A DNA stretch of 64,000 nucleotides. Source: Amblyomma americanum. Taxonomy: Eukaryota; Arthropoda; Arachnida; Ixodida; Ixodidae. A model generated the notes under the pieces. It was not told the origin of the DNA. It made no database searches and saw only the letters and a list, made by a program, of their open reading frames with translations. This document shows, one piece after another, positions 10,701 through 20,038 of the stretch (position 1 is the stretch's first letter; the number at the start of each line of letters is the position of its first letter). The position numbers and the translations under genes were made by a program. The DNA is taken from contig NC_135500.1 of the NCBI RefSeq assembly GCF_052857255.1, positions 46,807,772 through 46,871,771 on the forward strand, in the 5' to 3' direction.

Positions 10701-12071
10701 TGAGGAATAAAGAAGACGTGCGGCGGCTGGAAGTAGAAGAGAAAGTCAAGTATCCTGCCGCCGGCGCACCAGGCTCCTCTCGACCTGCCTTGTAAATATT
10801 ATTTGTAAATAGAACCTGTAACAATATATTCATAAAACTTACGTTCTATGTTTTACAGGAAACAAGAGCCAGAAAAATTAGCACTTTCATTGAAATGGTG
10901 CAAGTTGTTTACTTTCAATGCGAGTGAAAATTTGGTGCATCATGTAACAGGAACGCTAGGTAACATTCATGGTATTTATTTTTACCCTCGGTGTCATACA
11001 GGCATTTGAAAAGGGTGCAGGAAGAATGAAATGTAAAACAAGCAATGCGAAAAAGAACTTATTGCTCCTATATATATACAATGTTAGCTAAGAAAGAGAG
11101 AGTAAATTTATTAGATGTGCTGGTGTTTATACAACGCAAGGCAAATATTGAGGCATAACAAAAATATTGTACAAAAAATACCTGCATCACTGATGAATTG
11201 ATAGCAGTCGCTTTGGGCGTAAAAGGGGTTTGCGTATACGTACACGGAATAATTAAACCGGACCCTCCAATCTTGAAAAGTGATGCAGTGCAGGTTCAGC
11301 ACTGCAAGAGATCGATCCTTTTTTTTTGGTCAATATTTACATGAACATTATTTGAAGAAGACGACAGCTAAGATGGGCAATGTGAAGAAAAGTGGCCCTC
11401 AAGTTTGTTCTATATCAACGCGCGTTAGTACAATTTAATGCCACCTAGAACGCGATAAAGTTTTGCAAAAAGAAAAATGGGCTCACCTGCACATTGATCG
11501 AAAAGTAGCCTTTCCGGTTGCGGTACACCTCTCCGAGCTGCCCTCCAGGAGACTTGATTCTAATGTGGGTGCAGTCTATGCACACAGTCACCCCAGGGAA
11601 ACGGCCAAGGCGGTAGAAGGCTCTTGTGTCCGCTTGAAACTCGGCCGCAGTAGCGGGGAACTTCACAGTTCTAGGGAACAGATGTGCCGCGATCAGCGTG
11701 GATACTCGTTCCACTGCACGGCACACCGACGGTTGTGAAACATTTACCAAGTCACCGGTGACGACTTGGAATGTTCCACTTCCATAAAATCGAAGCGCAA
11801 CGGCCAGCTGAAGCATCGGTGGTAGCGGGTGACCGCGATTGCTGACACTTTCTTCCATGGGCAGGCACTTCAGGAGCTCTCGCACGGTGTCCTTGGAAAA
11901 CCGGTACCGGGATAGGAACTCCCCATCGCTGAAATGCTCCAGCGGGTTTATTCTGTCCCGCAACGCCCGTCGTGGCACAACTGCAGCTTCGCTTTCGTCG
12001 GCGCCGTCGTGGAACAGTTCGTCCACACGTAGCACATGTTCGGCGAACTCGGCGAGCGAGCCGGCAGCCAT
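4784..12071 (-). CDS. PIF/Harbinger DDE transposase (HARBI1-like), three exons
   Basis: The transposase cuts and rejoins DNA at the element ends in the nucleus. Exon 1 is 12,071-11,487 with start MAAGSLAEF in context CAAGATGG, ending INVQ before GTGAGC. Exon 2 is 5723-5509 with acceptor TTTTATCCTCAG and donor GTAAGT. Exon 3 is 5102-4784 with acceptor CTTTCACGCAG and the stop at 4784. The phases join into 1119 nt, about 372 residues, close to the usual length of this family. The catalytic triad is visible: Asp near residue 166 (VCIDCTHIRI), Asp near 242 (LLGDAGYP) and Glu near 280 (TRNSVERAFGVW); the conserved WPGSVHDSR block is also present. No stop or frameshift was seen. Intron 1 is about 5.8 kb because it contains the gypsy element. 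The P element lies 47 bp upstream of the ATG, so the native promoter is displaced. Confidence 0.85.
5919..7130 (+). CDS. gag: Ty3/gypsy Gag polyprotein
   Basis: Gag packages the element RNA into particles. The frame is open for 403 codons from MPKEADARP. Residues about 25-180 form the retrotransposon Gag fold, with conserved tryptophans and blocks such as FLDGTALTWFENHE and TYIEEVLKLC. One CCHC zinc knuckle lies near residue 315 (CYRCGMIGHISRFC), followed by an Arg/Ser/Pro-rich tail. The start was chosen as the first ATG in the homologous part; the open frame runs back to 5751, but that stretch resembles intron sequence. The 3' end overlaps the pol frame. Confidence 0.8.
   Translation: MPKEADARPTGAATPAWQHYREPRTFSGKAGEDVDDWLTNYKRVSKYNGWDATLQLANVVFFLDGTALTWFENHEASITSWDRFMEELRSFFGDTVAKRKCAEQSLLQRAQVPGETCTTYIEEVLKLCKVVNPSMSDEDRVGHLLKGIAEDVYSFLISKENLDSPTDIIKHCRTFEALKLRRITPKFGRLPNVTTVASVDFHEPVNAATLPDVIRQIVRAELSRHQDIARRSEVPYGSCSLQAAPAYRSSPWSLSAQAPTSATRIDYSDAPRITRPGPRAPAHPQRHLRQSEYDGRFDTGYEECYPECPPDPPLCYRCGMIGHISRFCRRRGQFSRSQRQWLNPRLSFNAPVHDRVFTSSQRPSSYAPPRNDSPASDRSLTPPPHRSRRSPSPQRRSPPSPGN
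7049..10639 (+). CDS. pol: Ty3/gypsy Pol polyprotein: protease, RT, RNase H, integrase
   Basis: The frame is open from just after a stop at 7046 to 10,639 and lies in the -1 frame to gag, overlapping it by about 80 nt. Frameshifting is therefore likely and no separate start is needed. Counting from codon 7172: an aspartic protease motif (LVDTGA, about 26-31), reverse transcriptase with YLDD (about 455), RNase H (TDASGIGVGAVL, about 602), an integrase HHCC zinc domain (about 810-850; CVQCQRF) and the integrase DDE core (GLDLLSPF about 876, ISDRGRQF about 937, NGLVERTNRT about 973). The order PR-RT-RH-IN is that of Ty3/gypsy. All catalytic motifs are intact and no stop interrupts about 1155 residues. 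No env-like frame follows. Confidence 0.9.
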   Translation, partial: PKSDSTSAPLSPLAFPATSFPTVPRKLACAADGGAVAGSSIVPISLPIVTLRNRLEVLVDGICVMALVDTGATVSVMSSTFKNRLGRKIMFAWDRAVIFRGVGGESLVPIGICFVNVVIAGHMFRTEFTVLPRSTHDIILGIDFLHQCGAALDFRSGGISLSPGLRSALIEDSPVVAQVFSVSEDTVVPAMSAIFVPVVSSSTISDAFDAVVEPCSLNCAKKSVLVHRSVVHVTKGHATLWTVNHSNEPAVLPCGLKLAGFEERFSVPVAAITDNVSRPTRRRDLSDSQFLAMVNKSLPTSDRQVLVAVLMKHADVFDFGRDQPPPIPASRTHHMINTGSAQPIRQKPYRVSPSERQIIDEQVRDMLHRGIIQESSSPWAAPVILVKKKDGTWRFCVDYRRLNTVTKKDVYPLPRVDDAIDCLHSASYFSSVDLRSGYWQILMHPQDKEKTAFVTPDGLYEFNVMPFGLCNAPATFERFMDTLLRGLKWQVCMCYLDDVVIFGRTFAEHNSRLAIVLDCIERAGLVLNSKKCRFGERQITVLGHLVDKDGLRPDPQKVEAVSSVKEPKSVKELRSFLGLCSYFRRFVPKFSDLAYPLTSLLQKDTPFHWTPECDSAFRQLKFLLTSRPILRHFCPTAPTELHTDASGIGVGAVLIQRHEGNQHVVAYASRTLSKSERNYTVTEQECLAVVFGVQRFRSYLYGRAFTVVTDHHSLCWLVNLRDPCGRLARWALRLQEFNFKVSYKSGRQHADADCLSRLPLTVTTSDDENFDDYLAAVSQEFPDLGTFQMEQRKDQHLAPLFAEARDPTSASPFCVRDGLLYRTNYSPGGARFLLVVPSTLYSSVLQAMHDDVTAGHLGFARTLNRIKERFYWPKMRHMVQRYVATCVQCQRFKLPTTSPPGRLHPLPPPSTPYEQVGLDLLSPFPRSSNGNRWIIVCVDHHTRYCETAALPCATAAEVSLFLLRAVILRHGPPRVVISDRGRQFTADVVEELLRLSSCHFRHSTPYHPQTNGLVERTNRTLTTMLAMYVDSRHKNWDDVLPFITYAYNTSRHEITGYSPFFLLYARPPRSSLDSILPFSLDTEPSIANTLCRAEEARRIARIRTLASQHRSKQRYDRRRKDVSYLPGDVVWLWTPLRKRGLSEKLLSHYTGPFIVVSRLNDLNYVISPQSTQGRRSRTTQVVHVARLKPFHSRDPD
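10678..10840 (+). repeat. 3' LTR of the gypsy element
   Basis: It starts TGTCACGTGC directly after a purine-rich tract at 10,669-10,677. It holds an AATAAA at 10,706-10,711 and ends in an AT-rich stretch near 10,835. The end is a guess, because no second copy exists in the window for alignment. Confidence 0.55.
10850..11486. other. Remaining intron 1 of the Harbinger transposase
   Basis: AT-rich sequence between the gypsy LTR and the exon 1 donor. It contains a long T run near 11,320 and no recognisable coding signal. Confidence 0.5.
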
Positions 12072-12109
12072 CTTGACACTGTTGAGGGGGGACGCTTCGG
12101 TTGAGGAGG

Positions 12110-12117
12110 CGTTCAAG
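12110..12117. repeat. 8-bp target-site duplication of the P element, left copy
   Basis: CGTTCAAG, repeated exactly at 19,905-19,912 on the other side of the element. Confidence 0.9.
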
Positions 12118-12384
12118 TAGGGAGCCTACATGTCGCGCCCCCTCCCGGCTTAAGGTGGTGACTTCCTTTGACACAGCACATGACGCCTCCCGCTAAGACC
12201 CATGTTGCCAGCGCGAGTGTTGTCATGGTTACGGGAAAACGCCGCGCCATCTTGTTCCCCGCCGTGCATAGGCGCGCATTAGCTGCTGCAGCAGTTGCGT
12301 CTTCATCGCCGTTCATCGTTGAGTGGGACAGTCATATGTTGTCGGTTGTTGCACTAAGTGCGCCAGGAAGCTTACGCAGCAGCA

Positions 12385-15300
12385 ATGCCCGGGTGTTGCG
12401 TTCCGCAGTGCTCGAACCACTGCAGGAAGGGCACACGGATGTTTCGTTTCCCGGCTGACTCCAACCGAAGAAAACGTTGGCTGGCACAAGTAAAGCGAGA
12501 CTGCTGGGAACCCACTGCTGCTTATCGCATATGCTCTGTGAGTACCGTACCTTTTTCTCTTTTGTTACCTGCTCGCTTGCCATGTTTGGTGTACTGTGCT
12601 TCACGTTTACGATAATTAAACCACGGCCGCCTCGAACGGCGTGCGCGGCGTGGGTTTGATGACAGGCTACGCATTGCGGGCGTGGGTGCAATCTTCTCGT
12701 TAGTTTTTAGATGCGCTGGCGGCGTGTCTCGAGCACCAAGGGCGAGAAGCAACGGTTCGCATTCGCCCTCGCTGACTGTAATTCTCACGCGAGTGCACTC
12801 ACGATATATGGGCGCCCGCTTCCTTGTTTGCGCTGTAATACATGCGCCAAGACTCATGTCAGAGAACATGACTGAGGTAGTGAAAATAAATTTCTACATC
12901 TCTCTGACATTGTACGCGTTCGCTGTTTCGTGAGCGCTGTGGTCGGAGGAACTTATTTTCAGTCAGGTCTGGTTATCTAGGCACCGTTCTGCTGTACGAC
13001 GCTATTCGGTAGAAAAAGATTGGAAACCCAAGATCAGACTAAAAGAACACATTTTGTATATGCCCGGTTACTGGCATGCATATGAAGCCTTTAGGAAGCC
13101 CTTATCCAGTTTTTTTAGCTTGGCACTATAGCCTGGTAAAAGACTGCATGTGAAAACATTACAGCAGGTAGAAACAGCTCTGTAGTTGTAACGCTAGTCA
13201 TGTTCCGGTTTGCAGCATTTGTCACAGTTATGTGCAGGTATGAATATACTTCTTGATGCTTATGAAGTACTTGCTGCCATTCATTTCAGGCACATTTTGA
13301 AGAAACAAGTTTCGAGCAAAACAGACAGGATGGCTTAAAGAAGCTAAGGCCAGATGCGGTTCCCACACTTTTTACTTATCGAGGTAAGCTTCTAATTTTG
13401 ATCCATCTCTTAAATACAACTCTGCCTCATTCATATGAAATGTTTGCAAGGAAATTTGTCTACACGTATACGGTAGTGCTGTGGTTGCTTTCTGCAAGCT
13501 CAAAAATGTGCGCTCATCTGCTTTTAGAAGGCTGCAAAGAAAGGTTCATCACCATCAGCATTTCAAGGTCCATAGCAGGACGAAGCCTATCCTACTGACT
13601 TCCCTTTAACCGGTTCCTGTGCCATCTGTGGCCACATTATCCACACAAACTTCTTGGTCTATTGATATGGCTTTTATATCCAAGCATTCCTACAGCGCAT
13701 GTTTGCATCAGCATCTAGATCCCTAGCTAGAAATTTGTTGGGATCCATGCAATTCATTTCTTGTAAAACTAAATCGCGGGCATAAAAAAATATGTATATT
13801 GCACGTTATTGTAGGATCATGGATTCGAACAGCACCTTCAAACATAAAATCACCTTAAGCCGTGTTTTAACGGCTTCTGCATTACCTCTGGCTCATTTTT
13901 CACTGTAGATTGAAAAAAAAAATGAATGAATGACAATTGAAATCTTCCGTGTAAGCCATAAAGATATAAAGTATGGCACTAAACAAAACTTTTGCCACGT
14001 AACTCTCTGCCTACCCCTACTATATTTGCTTTTCTTGAACACCCACTGCTTCTCTAAGGGACTACTGTTTATCTTCTCTACACATTACATGCACTCATAT
14101 ATATGATACTAAGATCCAAAACGTAACACACAGATATAGCCTTGTATTCAAAGAGCACAAGGCCACCTATAGTGTGTTTATACTTTGTATAGCATCGTTT
14201 TTTCTTTATAATTCACCCGACGCCTGCGAGAAAGGGGGCGTCTAGAATCAAACAAATATCCTGTAGCAGACTGCATTCTGTGCTGTCTCATTTGTTCTAT
14301 GTCACCTGGCACAGAAGCTAAAATGGCAAAATTCAGGACGATTAGTAATTCTAGTTGCATCAATGGTACCTCAGCTGCTAACACAACCTGCTGTTGAGCA
14401 CAATTTTGCACGACTGAATCATTGCCAGTCGTAGCATGCTTTCCGACGCTGTTAAATATGCACTGGCGGTAAGAAATCTAAAGCCCCCCAGTACAGCTTT
14501 GGGATCTTAAAACCCAACTGATATTACTACTCCTGAAGTTTATTTGGAAGTTTTATGCAGGTACTAGGTTGCTCTTCTGTAAATGCAGAATTTCTGCAGT
14601 TCTTGAGTGTAGTGCTACCCTATTGACTGAATTTTTTATTTCAGCCATCCCGAAACACCGGAAGCCTCCAAAGAAGCGGTCTTGCTTTCGTCCGGCCACG
14701 CCAACGCAAAGCCCAGTACTTGACCCCACTGGAAATGAACCATGTGGTAGTGCTGCTCTAGAGCCTGTCTTCGCATCAACAGCCGAACAAACACAAGACT
14801 CGGTTGTGAGTGACAGTATGAGTTCCCAGGACACTGTCAGTCCACTACAATGTGCTCAGGTACCAGGGTATGATCTACCTTTAGCAACCACCTTGCTGCC
14901 GCCCAAAGCTGTCGATACTGTTATCTATGCAGACAGCGTTGCCCATTCCTTTCTGAGAACAGATAAAGCCAGTGGGGAAGATTCCACTGATGCAAGTCGA
15001 CTTCCTCTGCCCGCAGCTTCACCCATGGAGGCCGAATCCTTAAGCGCTGAAAGGTCACAGCATAGTAATGAGCGATCAAGTAAAGAAATACCTCAAGCTG
15101 CATTCACACTTGGTTCAAGTACGGCTTCAACTGACTTGTCTCTTCAAAGACAGAATGCTGAGCTGAGAAAGAGAAATAAGGACTTGGCCCAAAAGTACAG
15201 AAACCTACAGAGGCTTCACGAGCAAACAAAGAGAAAACTGCGCAGTCTTGTAAAGAAGTCACAGTCGCCACAACAAAAAATGATAACCTTGGAACAATTA

Positions 15301-17274
15301 CCGTTCCTCAAACACGACCAGAGAAGGGCTTTGACGGTGAAAACTACGAAGGGCCTTAAGTGGTCTGAGAAGACTATCCGAGAGGCCCTTCAAATAAAGC
15401 ACGCATGTGGAACAGCAGGCTATGAATTATTAAGATCATTATCATATCCACTGCCATGCAATAGGGCATTAATACGAAGGCTTCAAAATATTAAATTTTT
15501 GCATGGAGTTCTTCATGAAGTTTTTAATGTCCTGAAATCCAAAGTAGCCACAATGCAAGACATAGAAAAAGACTGTGTGCTCTTCATGGATGAGATGGAA
15601 ATCTCCCAAGGATTTGACCACGATCGCTCGCTTGATTGCTTTTTAGGCAGCACTACATTGCCGGAGTCCGCTACAGATGTTGCCAACCATGCTCTTGTGT
15701 TCATGGTTGGTGGCGTGAACACGAGATGGAAACAGGTTATCGCCTATCACTTCACTGGAAGGACGATAGATGGCTCTATTTTGAAGGACATTATGTTCCA
15801 CTTGATTGAGCTTTGTTTTCAAATCTCGCTTAGAGTGCTTGTTGTCACAAGTGACATGGGAGCTGCCAGCCGTACAGTTTGGCGCCTGCTTGGCTTGCCC
15901 AACCACAGAAACTCACAGACTGTCTGCTGTATTCCGCACCCGCACCTCCGTGGCAGGCAACTATTCTTTATGGCTGACCCCGCCCACGTCTTGAAGAACA
16001 TCCGTGCCCAACTACTCCGAGTGGGAGAATTCACTCTGGGTGAAGAAACTGTTAAGGAACAAAGTCTTCCTTCTGGCACTGTCAAGGTGGAGCATGTTGA
16101 AGCAGTGTTGAAGTACGACTGTCAAAGTGAGCTGAAGATTGCAAATAGGCTGTCGGAAATCCACATCAGCAGTGGACATTTCACTACCATGAAAGTGAAC
16201 ATTGCTGTGCAATTGTTCCGTGAGGCTCCTGCTGCTATCCGATATTTAATCCAACAAAAAATTTTGCCCCCCGAAGCAGAGGCTACAGCGTGGTTCTTTA
16301 ACCTCGTGAGCAGGAGGTACACCCTTATGTCGGCCAGACATCCGGTTGTTGCTCTGACCGATATAGATCCTTCAAAGCATAAAGAGGCCACTGCGCTTTT
16401 GGAACTGACGTGCAGCACTTTCCGTCAAATGAAAATGGTAGCAACGGCACATTGCAAGCCCTCACAAGCTGGCCTTCTGGCATCGACCACTGTTGCTCTC
16501 AGCCTGTCGCAAGACCTCTTGGACAACCAAAGCTACAAGTATGTGCTTCTTGGCCGGCTCGTACAAGATTGTCTCGAAAACATATTCTCTTTGTTGAGAC
16601 TCAAGAAGCCGGTCCCTAGTGCATACGACGTTAAGTGTGCACTGAAGCTGATTTATGTTGGACAGTTCATGCACACACCTACAAATTCTAGCTACGAGGT
16701 TGATGACAGCTTGCATCTAGCTGACCTCCTTGACCCAACTATCCAGAGACATGAAGGACAAAACCAAGAGCCTGAAGAGCTAGAAAACCTGTTTGTGTGT
16801 GCTCTCACAGAAGCAGAATGTGACATTCTTGCTTATCTAGGAGGATTCCTGGTCAAGTCTGTCATGAAGTCCATTGGTAACTGTAGTGACTGCAAAAATG
16901 CCCTTGTTGGAGATGCTACAAATCAGTATAGCAATCTTATTAAGCTTAAAGAGTACGTGAAAAATTCTGAGAACCTCATTTATCCAACGCAAGCAGTGAT
17001 TAATGTCCTTATAGAATGTGAGGAGCAGTTTAAGACTTTTGCAGATATGAAGGAAATCATGGTGCTCAAATCCCCATTTGCTAGCATTCTGAATGCCCTG
17101 TGCAAGGCTGTCAAGTTGAACTTAGGTTGCTGTGAAACACATCATGCTCAGGCAGGGAAGGTCCTCCTGACAAAATATGTGAGGACAAGACTGAGGATCC
17201 ATCTACGACAGCAGCATGCACAGAGGGTGGATGGAATGTCTAGCAAAACATGTGCCGCAACAAACCTGGTCTGA
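12385..17274 (+). CDS. P-element-type transposase with THAP domain (THAP9-like), three exons
   Basis: This nuclear DNA-binding transposase would excise and insert its element. Exon 1 is 12,385-12,537 (MPGCCVPQC), exon 2 is 13,290-13,383 and exon 3 is 14,645-17,274; GT-AG sites and phases agree, giving 2877 nt, about 958 residues. The THAP zinc finger is complete at residues 1-82: C4/C5, C9, C50 and H53, then the closing AVPTLF motif. A coiled coil follows (LQRQNAELRKRNKDLAQ). The RNase H-like catalytic part has candidate acidic residues in LFMDEMEI and VVTSDMGAASRTVW, with a candidate Glu in LTEAECDILAYLGGF. The FFMADPAHVLKNIR block is typical of P/THAP9. No stop or frameshift was found. Length and layout fit THAP9 rather than the shorter Drosophila protein. 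Confidence 0.88.
13540..13660 (-). mobile_element. RTE-type LINE 3' tail fragment
   Basis: Within P intron 2, the sequence around CATCACCATCAGCA and the following block resembles, in reverse complement, the RTE 3' ends at 4500-4660 and 50,440-50,560. It is short and diverged. Confidence 0.45.
13670..13830 (-). mobile_element. CR1/L2 LINE 3' fragment
   Basis: The stretch with GATCCCTAGCTAGAAA and GGGATCCATGCAAT matches the 3' end of the CR1-type element at 30,030-30,110 in the same orientation. It is a 5'-truncated copy in P intron 2. Confidence 0.55.
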
Positions 17275-19080
17275 ACTCTGAGAAGGATGGTAACATCAAA
17301 TGCTTAGATGCTTGCAGTCAGCTAGTTAATGATTTGGCCTTGCTTTAGTTGTTTTTCTATAGTTTGACACAACTCAAGAAAATAGGGGAGATGTCCTCAA
17401 AGAATTCTATCCAGCCAATGGCGCCAACCGATTTTCATGACACCATGTTTAATGCTGGGAAGTTGCATCGCTGGGAGTGGCAGATGAACGGCAGTTAACC
17501 GTGGCTTAATCGGATTGACCGCGTTGTCATGAAAATCGGTCACCGCTATTGGCTGGAGGGAAACGGTCGGGGGGCATCTGCCACTACTTCCTTGGGTTGT
17601 ACCCGAATATAGCACTCTGACACTTTCACTGTGTATGTCGTGTGTACTTTGCTCGCCTGTAAATTGTTCACGTCTTTCAGCATATTTTTATGTCACCTCT
17701 CTGTAGCAAGCTGTTGCTTGCAAATTGTGTGCATTAACCAATGAAGCTGCTTTGCTTCAGTCAGCATTTGGAAATGGCAAACTGATTTACAGTGCGTGCC
17801 ACTAGTGTGTTCATCAAAGGTGAAGTTTTTAGGAGCAAGTGTTGGAACTAGATGCAAATGTGTAAACCACTGTTTCAAGTCTTTTGTGAAGTGCGTAACA
17901 GTCTTATTTTTGTGGCTGGAGCATCACTACCATGCCTTGCATTATTTACGGGCTGTAAAACATACGCTTCCACAGAGTTGCCGTGGTGTTTCTCATTATC
18001 ATTTGGGTTGTTTGCATTACTAGTCCTGCTAATTTAGCCCATTTATTGTGTCCTCTGTACTGCACTCATGCAATTTGTTCATGGCTATCAGTATATTTTG
18101 TTTTATGTAGAAGTGTTCATTGAGCAACGAAGCTGCTTTACTTCGGTCAATGTTTAAAAATAATAAGCCTGTTTGCAATTACACCATTAGTGTGCGCACC
18201 AGATATGTTTTACAGGAGTGACTGATATGTGTACAAAAATTTCACTGGTTTCACAGATGCTGATAATGGAAGAATGTAATTTCATATGCACTTTAGCTGG
18301 CTGCGGATGCTTATATGTTCTGTCAGTTTGCTTGAGAAAGAATATGAGCACCTCCCCTTTAATTGACAGTTGCCAGAAGTGTGTCGGCAATAAAAGAAGC
18401 TTCTTGAATGTTTACACGAAGGCGTCTGAAAATGTCATTTGGTTTCTTGATTTTAGGTTTTCTCACTTGTCCCATTGTTTGTATTGCTCCTCTTTCTCTG
18501 ATTCCATTCCAGCAAGTCTCATGTTACACTCTGAACATTTGAGCCTCCTACTGAACACCCTGTGTAAGTTAGTTTCTCAGCACACGTGGAAAAATGGTAG
18601 GCAATGTGAAATGAAGCACTGCTTTAATGTTAACTCAATGGCAATCTGTACAAAACTAAGACGCTTACAACACTCGATCTTAATTTGTTAACATCAGCCT
18701 CAAGATTTCCTAAATTTTTTTAAGTATGTTTATACCTTTTGCTGAAGCTACAGTGTGCTAGTATGGGGTTGCATAGCTCATTGCGTAGAGCCTGTGTAAT
18801 TGCTCACAGAAGAGCAAAATGCACAAACTAATGGTACATTGCACACGCAAATGCCATTGTGATGTCGGTAATAGAACTACTGGGGCACTTAAGTCTCTTC
18901 CCGTGCTGGGAATGCATAAGCATTAGGTGCTACTGTTTTGCTTCTGTTGCGTGGTTTTATTTTGAACCTACATAGACCAGCGTTAGCTCGGTTTACCGTT
19001 CCATTTTCTATTCTACTCATCGAGACCTTTCAACGATATATGACGATGCTATAGCATTAGGTTCAATTTTAAATGAAATA
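17275..19080. other. Non-coding 3' part of the P element
   Basis: AT-rich with no long frame of recognisable origin. It contains the inverted repeat at 17,411-17,556. It also holds a diverged duplication spaced about 390 bp: the GAAGCTGCTTTGCTTC word near 17,742 recurs as GAAGCTGCTTTACTTC near 18,130, with related flanks. Confidence 0.5.
17411..17556. repeat. Imperfect 31-bp inverted repeat
   Basis: 17,411-17,441 pairs with 17,526-17,556 (CCAGCCAATGG against CTATTGGCTGG outward, CGATTTTCATGAC inward), 26 of 31 matched around an 84-nt spacer. It lies about 140 bp after the transposase stop. It could be a small MITE or a transcript hairpin. Confidence 0.6.
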
Positions 19081-19430
19081 ACTAATTAATGGTAATTAAG
19101 ACCTGCGATTACTCCGGTGGAATTATACTCAACATAAGCTATCCAACGATATATAGCTTGATGATGGAGCATAACGATTGATTTTTAATCACGGTTATCT
19201 AATTAATGGTCGGTAAGACAAGATTAGTTCAGTGCAATTGTACTCAACATAAGCTATCCAGCGACTTAGTGATGTAGCGTAAATTTTAATTACATTACAA
19301 TTAACTAGTTACCGGTAATTAATTGAGACCTACAATTAGTCCGGTGCAATTATACTCGACATAAGCTATCCAACGATAGAACACTTGCGGCGATTATGCC
19401 CGACATAAGCTACACAGCCACTACGGCCAC
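19081..19430. repeat. Subterminal repeats of the P element, about 113-bp period
   Basis: The word ACATAAGCTATCCA occurs at about 19,132, 19,247 and 19,359 (spacing 115 and 112) with similar preceding AATTATACTC and TAATTAATGG blocks. A fourth, shorter copy lies near 19,403. The array is 475 bp or more from the right end. Confidence 0.65.
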
Positions 19431-19904
19431 ATTCTGTACAGGCCGCGCATGAACCAAGTAATTGATAAGCATTAAAAAGTGGGCCTGCGTAATCGTTTGA
19501 TTACCGTCATAACATTAAATTCTGAACGCCCAACACCTAAGCTCGGTTATTGCTCATCGTGAGGAGGAACCCTTTTTACGTAATTGATAAGCGCTGCCTT
19601 TTGGCGCGGTGACGCGCGCAGAGGAGAGACCCGTTCGGAGTGTAATGCACCGTCGCTGAGAACTGCTCTATGTCGTCGGAACGGCGTCATCTGTTGGTAC
19701 TAACTTCGAAAGAAACGCCGATAAACTAGAATATAAACTAATGTTGTAGATCGCCCCAGCGACCACGCCACTGAAAGCCGGGGATGCTCTCTTCAAGGGG
19801 AACAACATGGCTGCCCGTCATGTTTAGCGGCCGTTTTCGGCAACACTGGGAGAGATGTCACCACCCTAAGCCAGGCGGCAGGCGGCATGTATGTAGGCTC
19901 CCTA

Positions 19905-19912
19905 CGTTCAAG
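19905..19912. repeat. 8-bp target-site duplication of the P element, right copy
   Basis: CGTTCAAG, identical to 12,110-12,117. Joining the flanks at this word restores the Harbinger 5' end. Confidence 0.9.
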
Positions 19913-20038
19913 GTAGCAACAGCGCCACCTCGAGATTTTGGAGGAAAGCGTGGAGGAGTTCCTCCGTTCGAGGGCTGGTAGGAGTGGAGGAGGGTTTAAG
20001 AAGCACGAAACCGGCTTCGAGGAGCAACTCGAGTGATA

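Larger units (their letters stand above)
5830..10850 (+). mobile_element. Ty3/gypsy LTR retrotransposon with gag, pol and a 3' LTR only
   Basis: It contains gag (5919-7130), pol (7049-10,639), a polypurine tract (GAACGGGGAAA) and a 3' LTR-like segment starting TGTCACG at 10,678. No copy of that segment is found upstream of gag, where AT-rich Harbinger intron sequence meets the gag leader near 5836. The element therefore appears to lack its 5' LTR. It lies antisense to the Harbinger transposase, inside its intron 1. No target duplication was resolved, so both outer edges are approximate. Confidence 0.75.
12118..19904 (+). mobile_element. Complete P-type DNA transposon encoding a THAP transposase
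   Basis: Both ends are fixed. The left end starts TAGGGAGCCTACAT and the right end is its exact reverse complement. Flanking 12,110-12,117 and 19,905-19,912 are identical octamers, CGTTCAAG, and 8 bp is the known target duplication length of P elements. Beyond the perfect 14 bp the termini stay similar with gaps (GGCTTAAGGTGGTGAC against GGCTTAGGGTGGTGAC). Inside is one three-exon transposase gene. The 3' part (17,275-19,904) is non-coding and carries repeats. The element landed just upstream of the Harbinger transposase ATG. Confidence 0.9.

Noticed and set aside
8825..10833. Further frames on both strands over the gypsy pol gene
   Set aside because: Shadows of the RT/integrase frame; no independent motif or start context.
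15513..16716. Minus-strand frames over the P transposase
   Set aside because: Shadows of the open THAP transposase exon.
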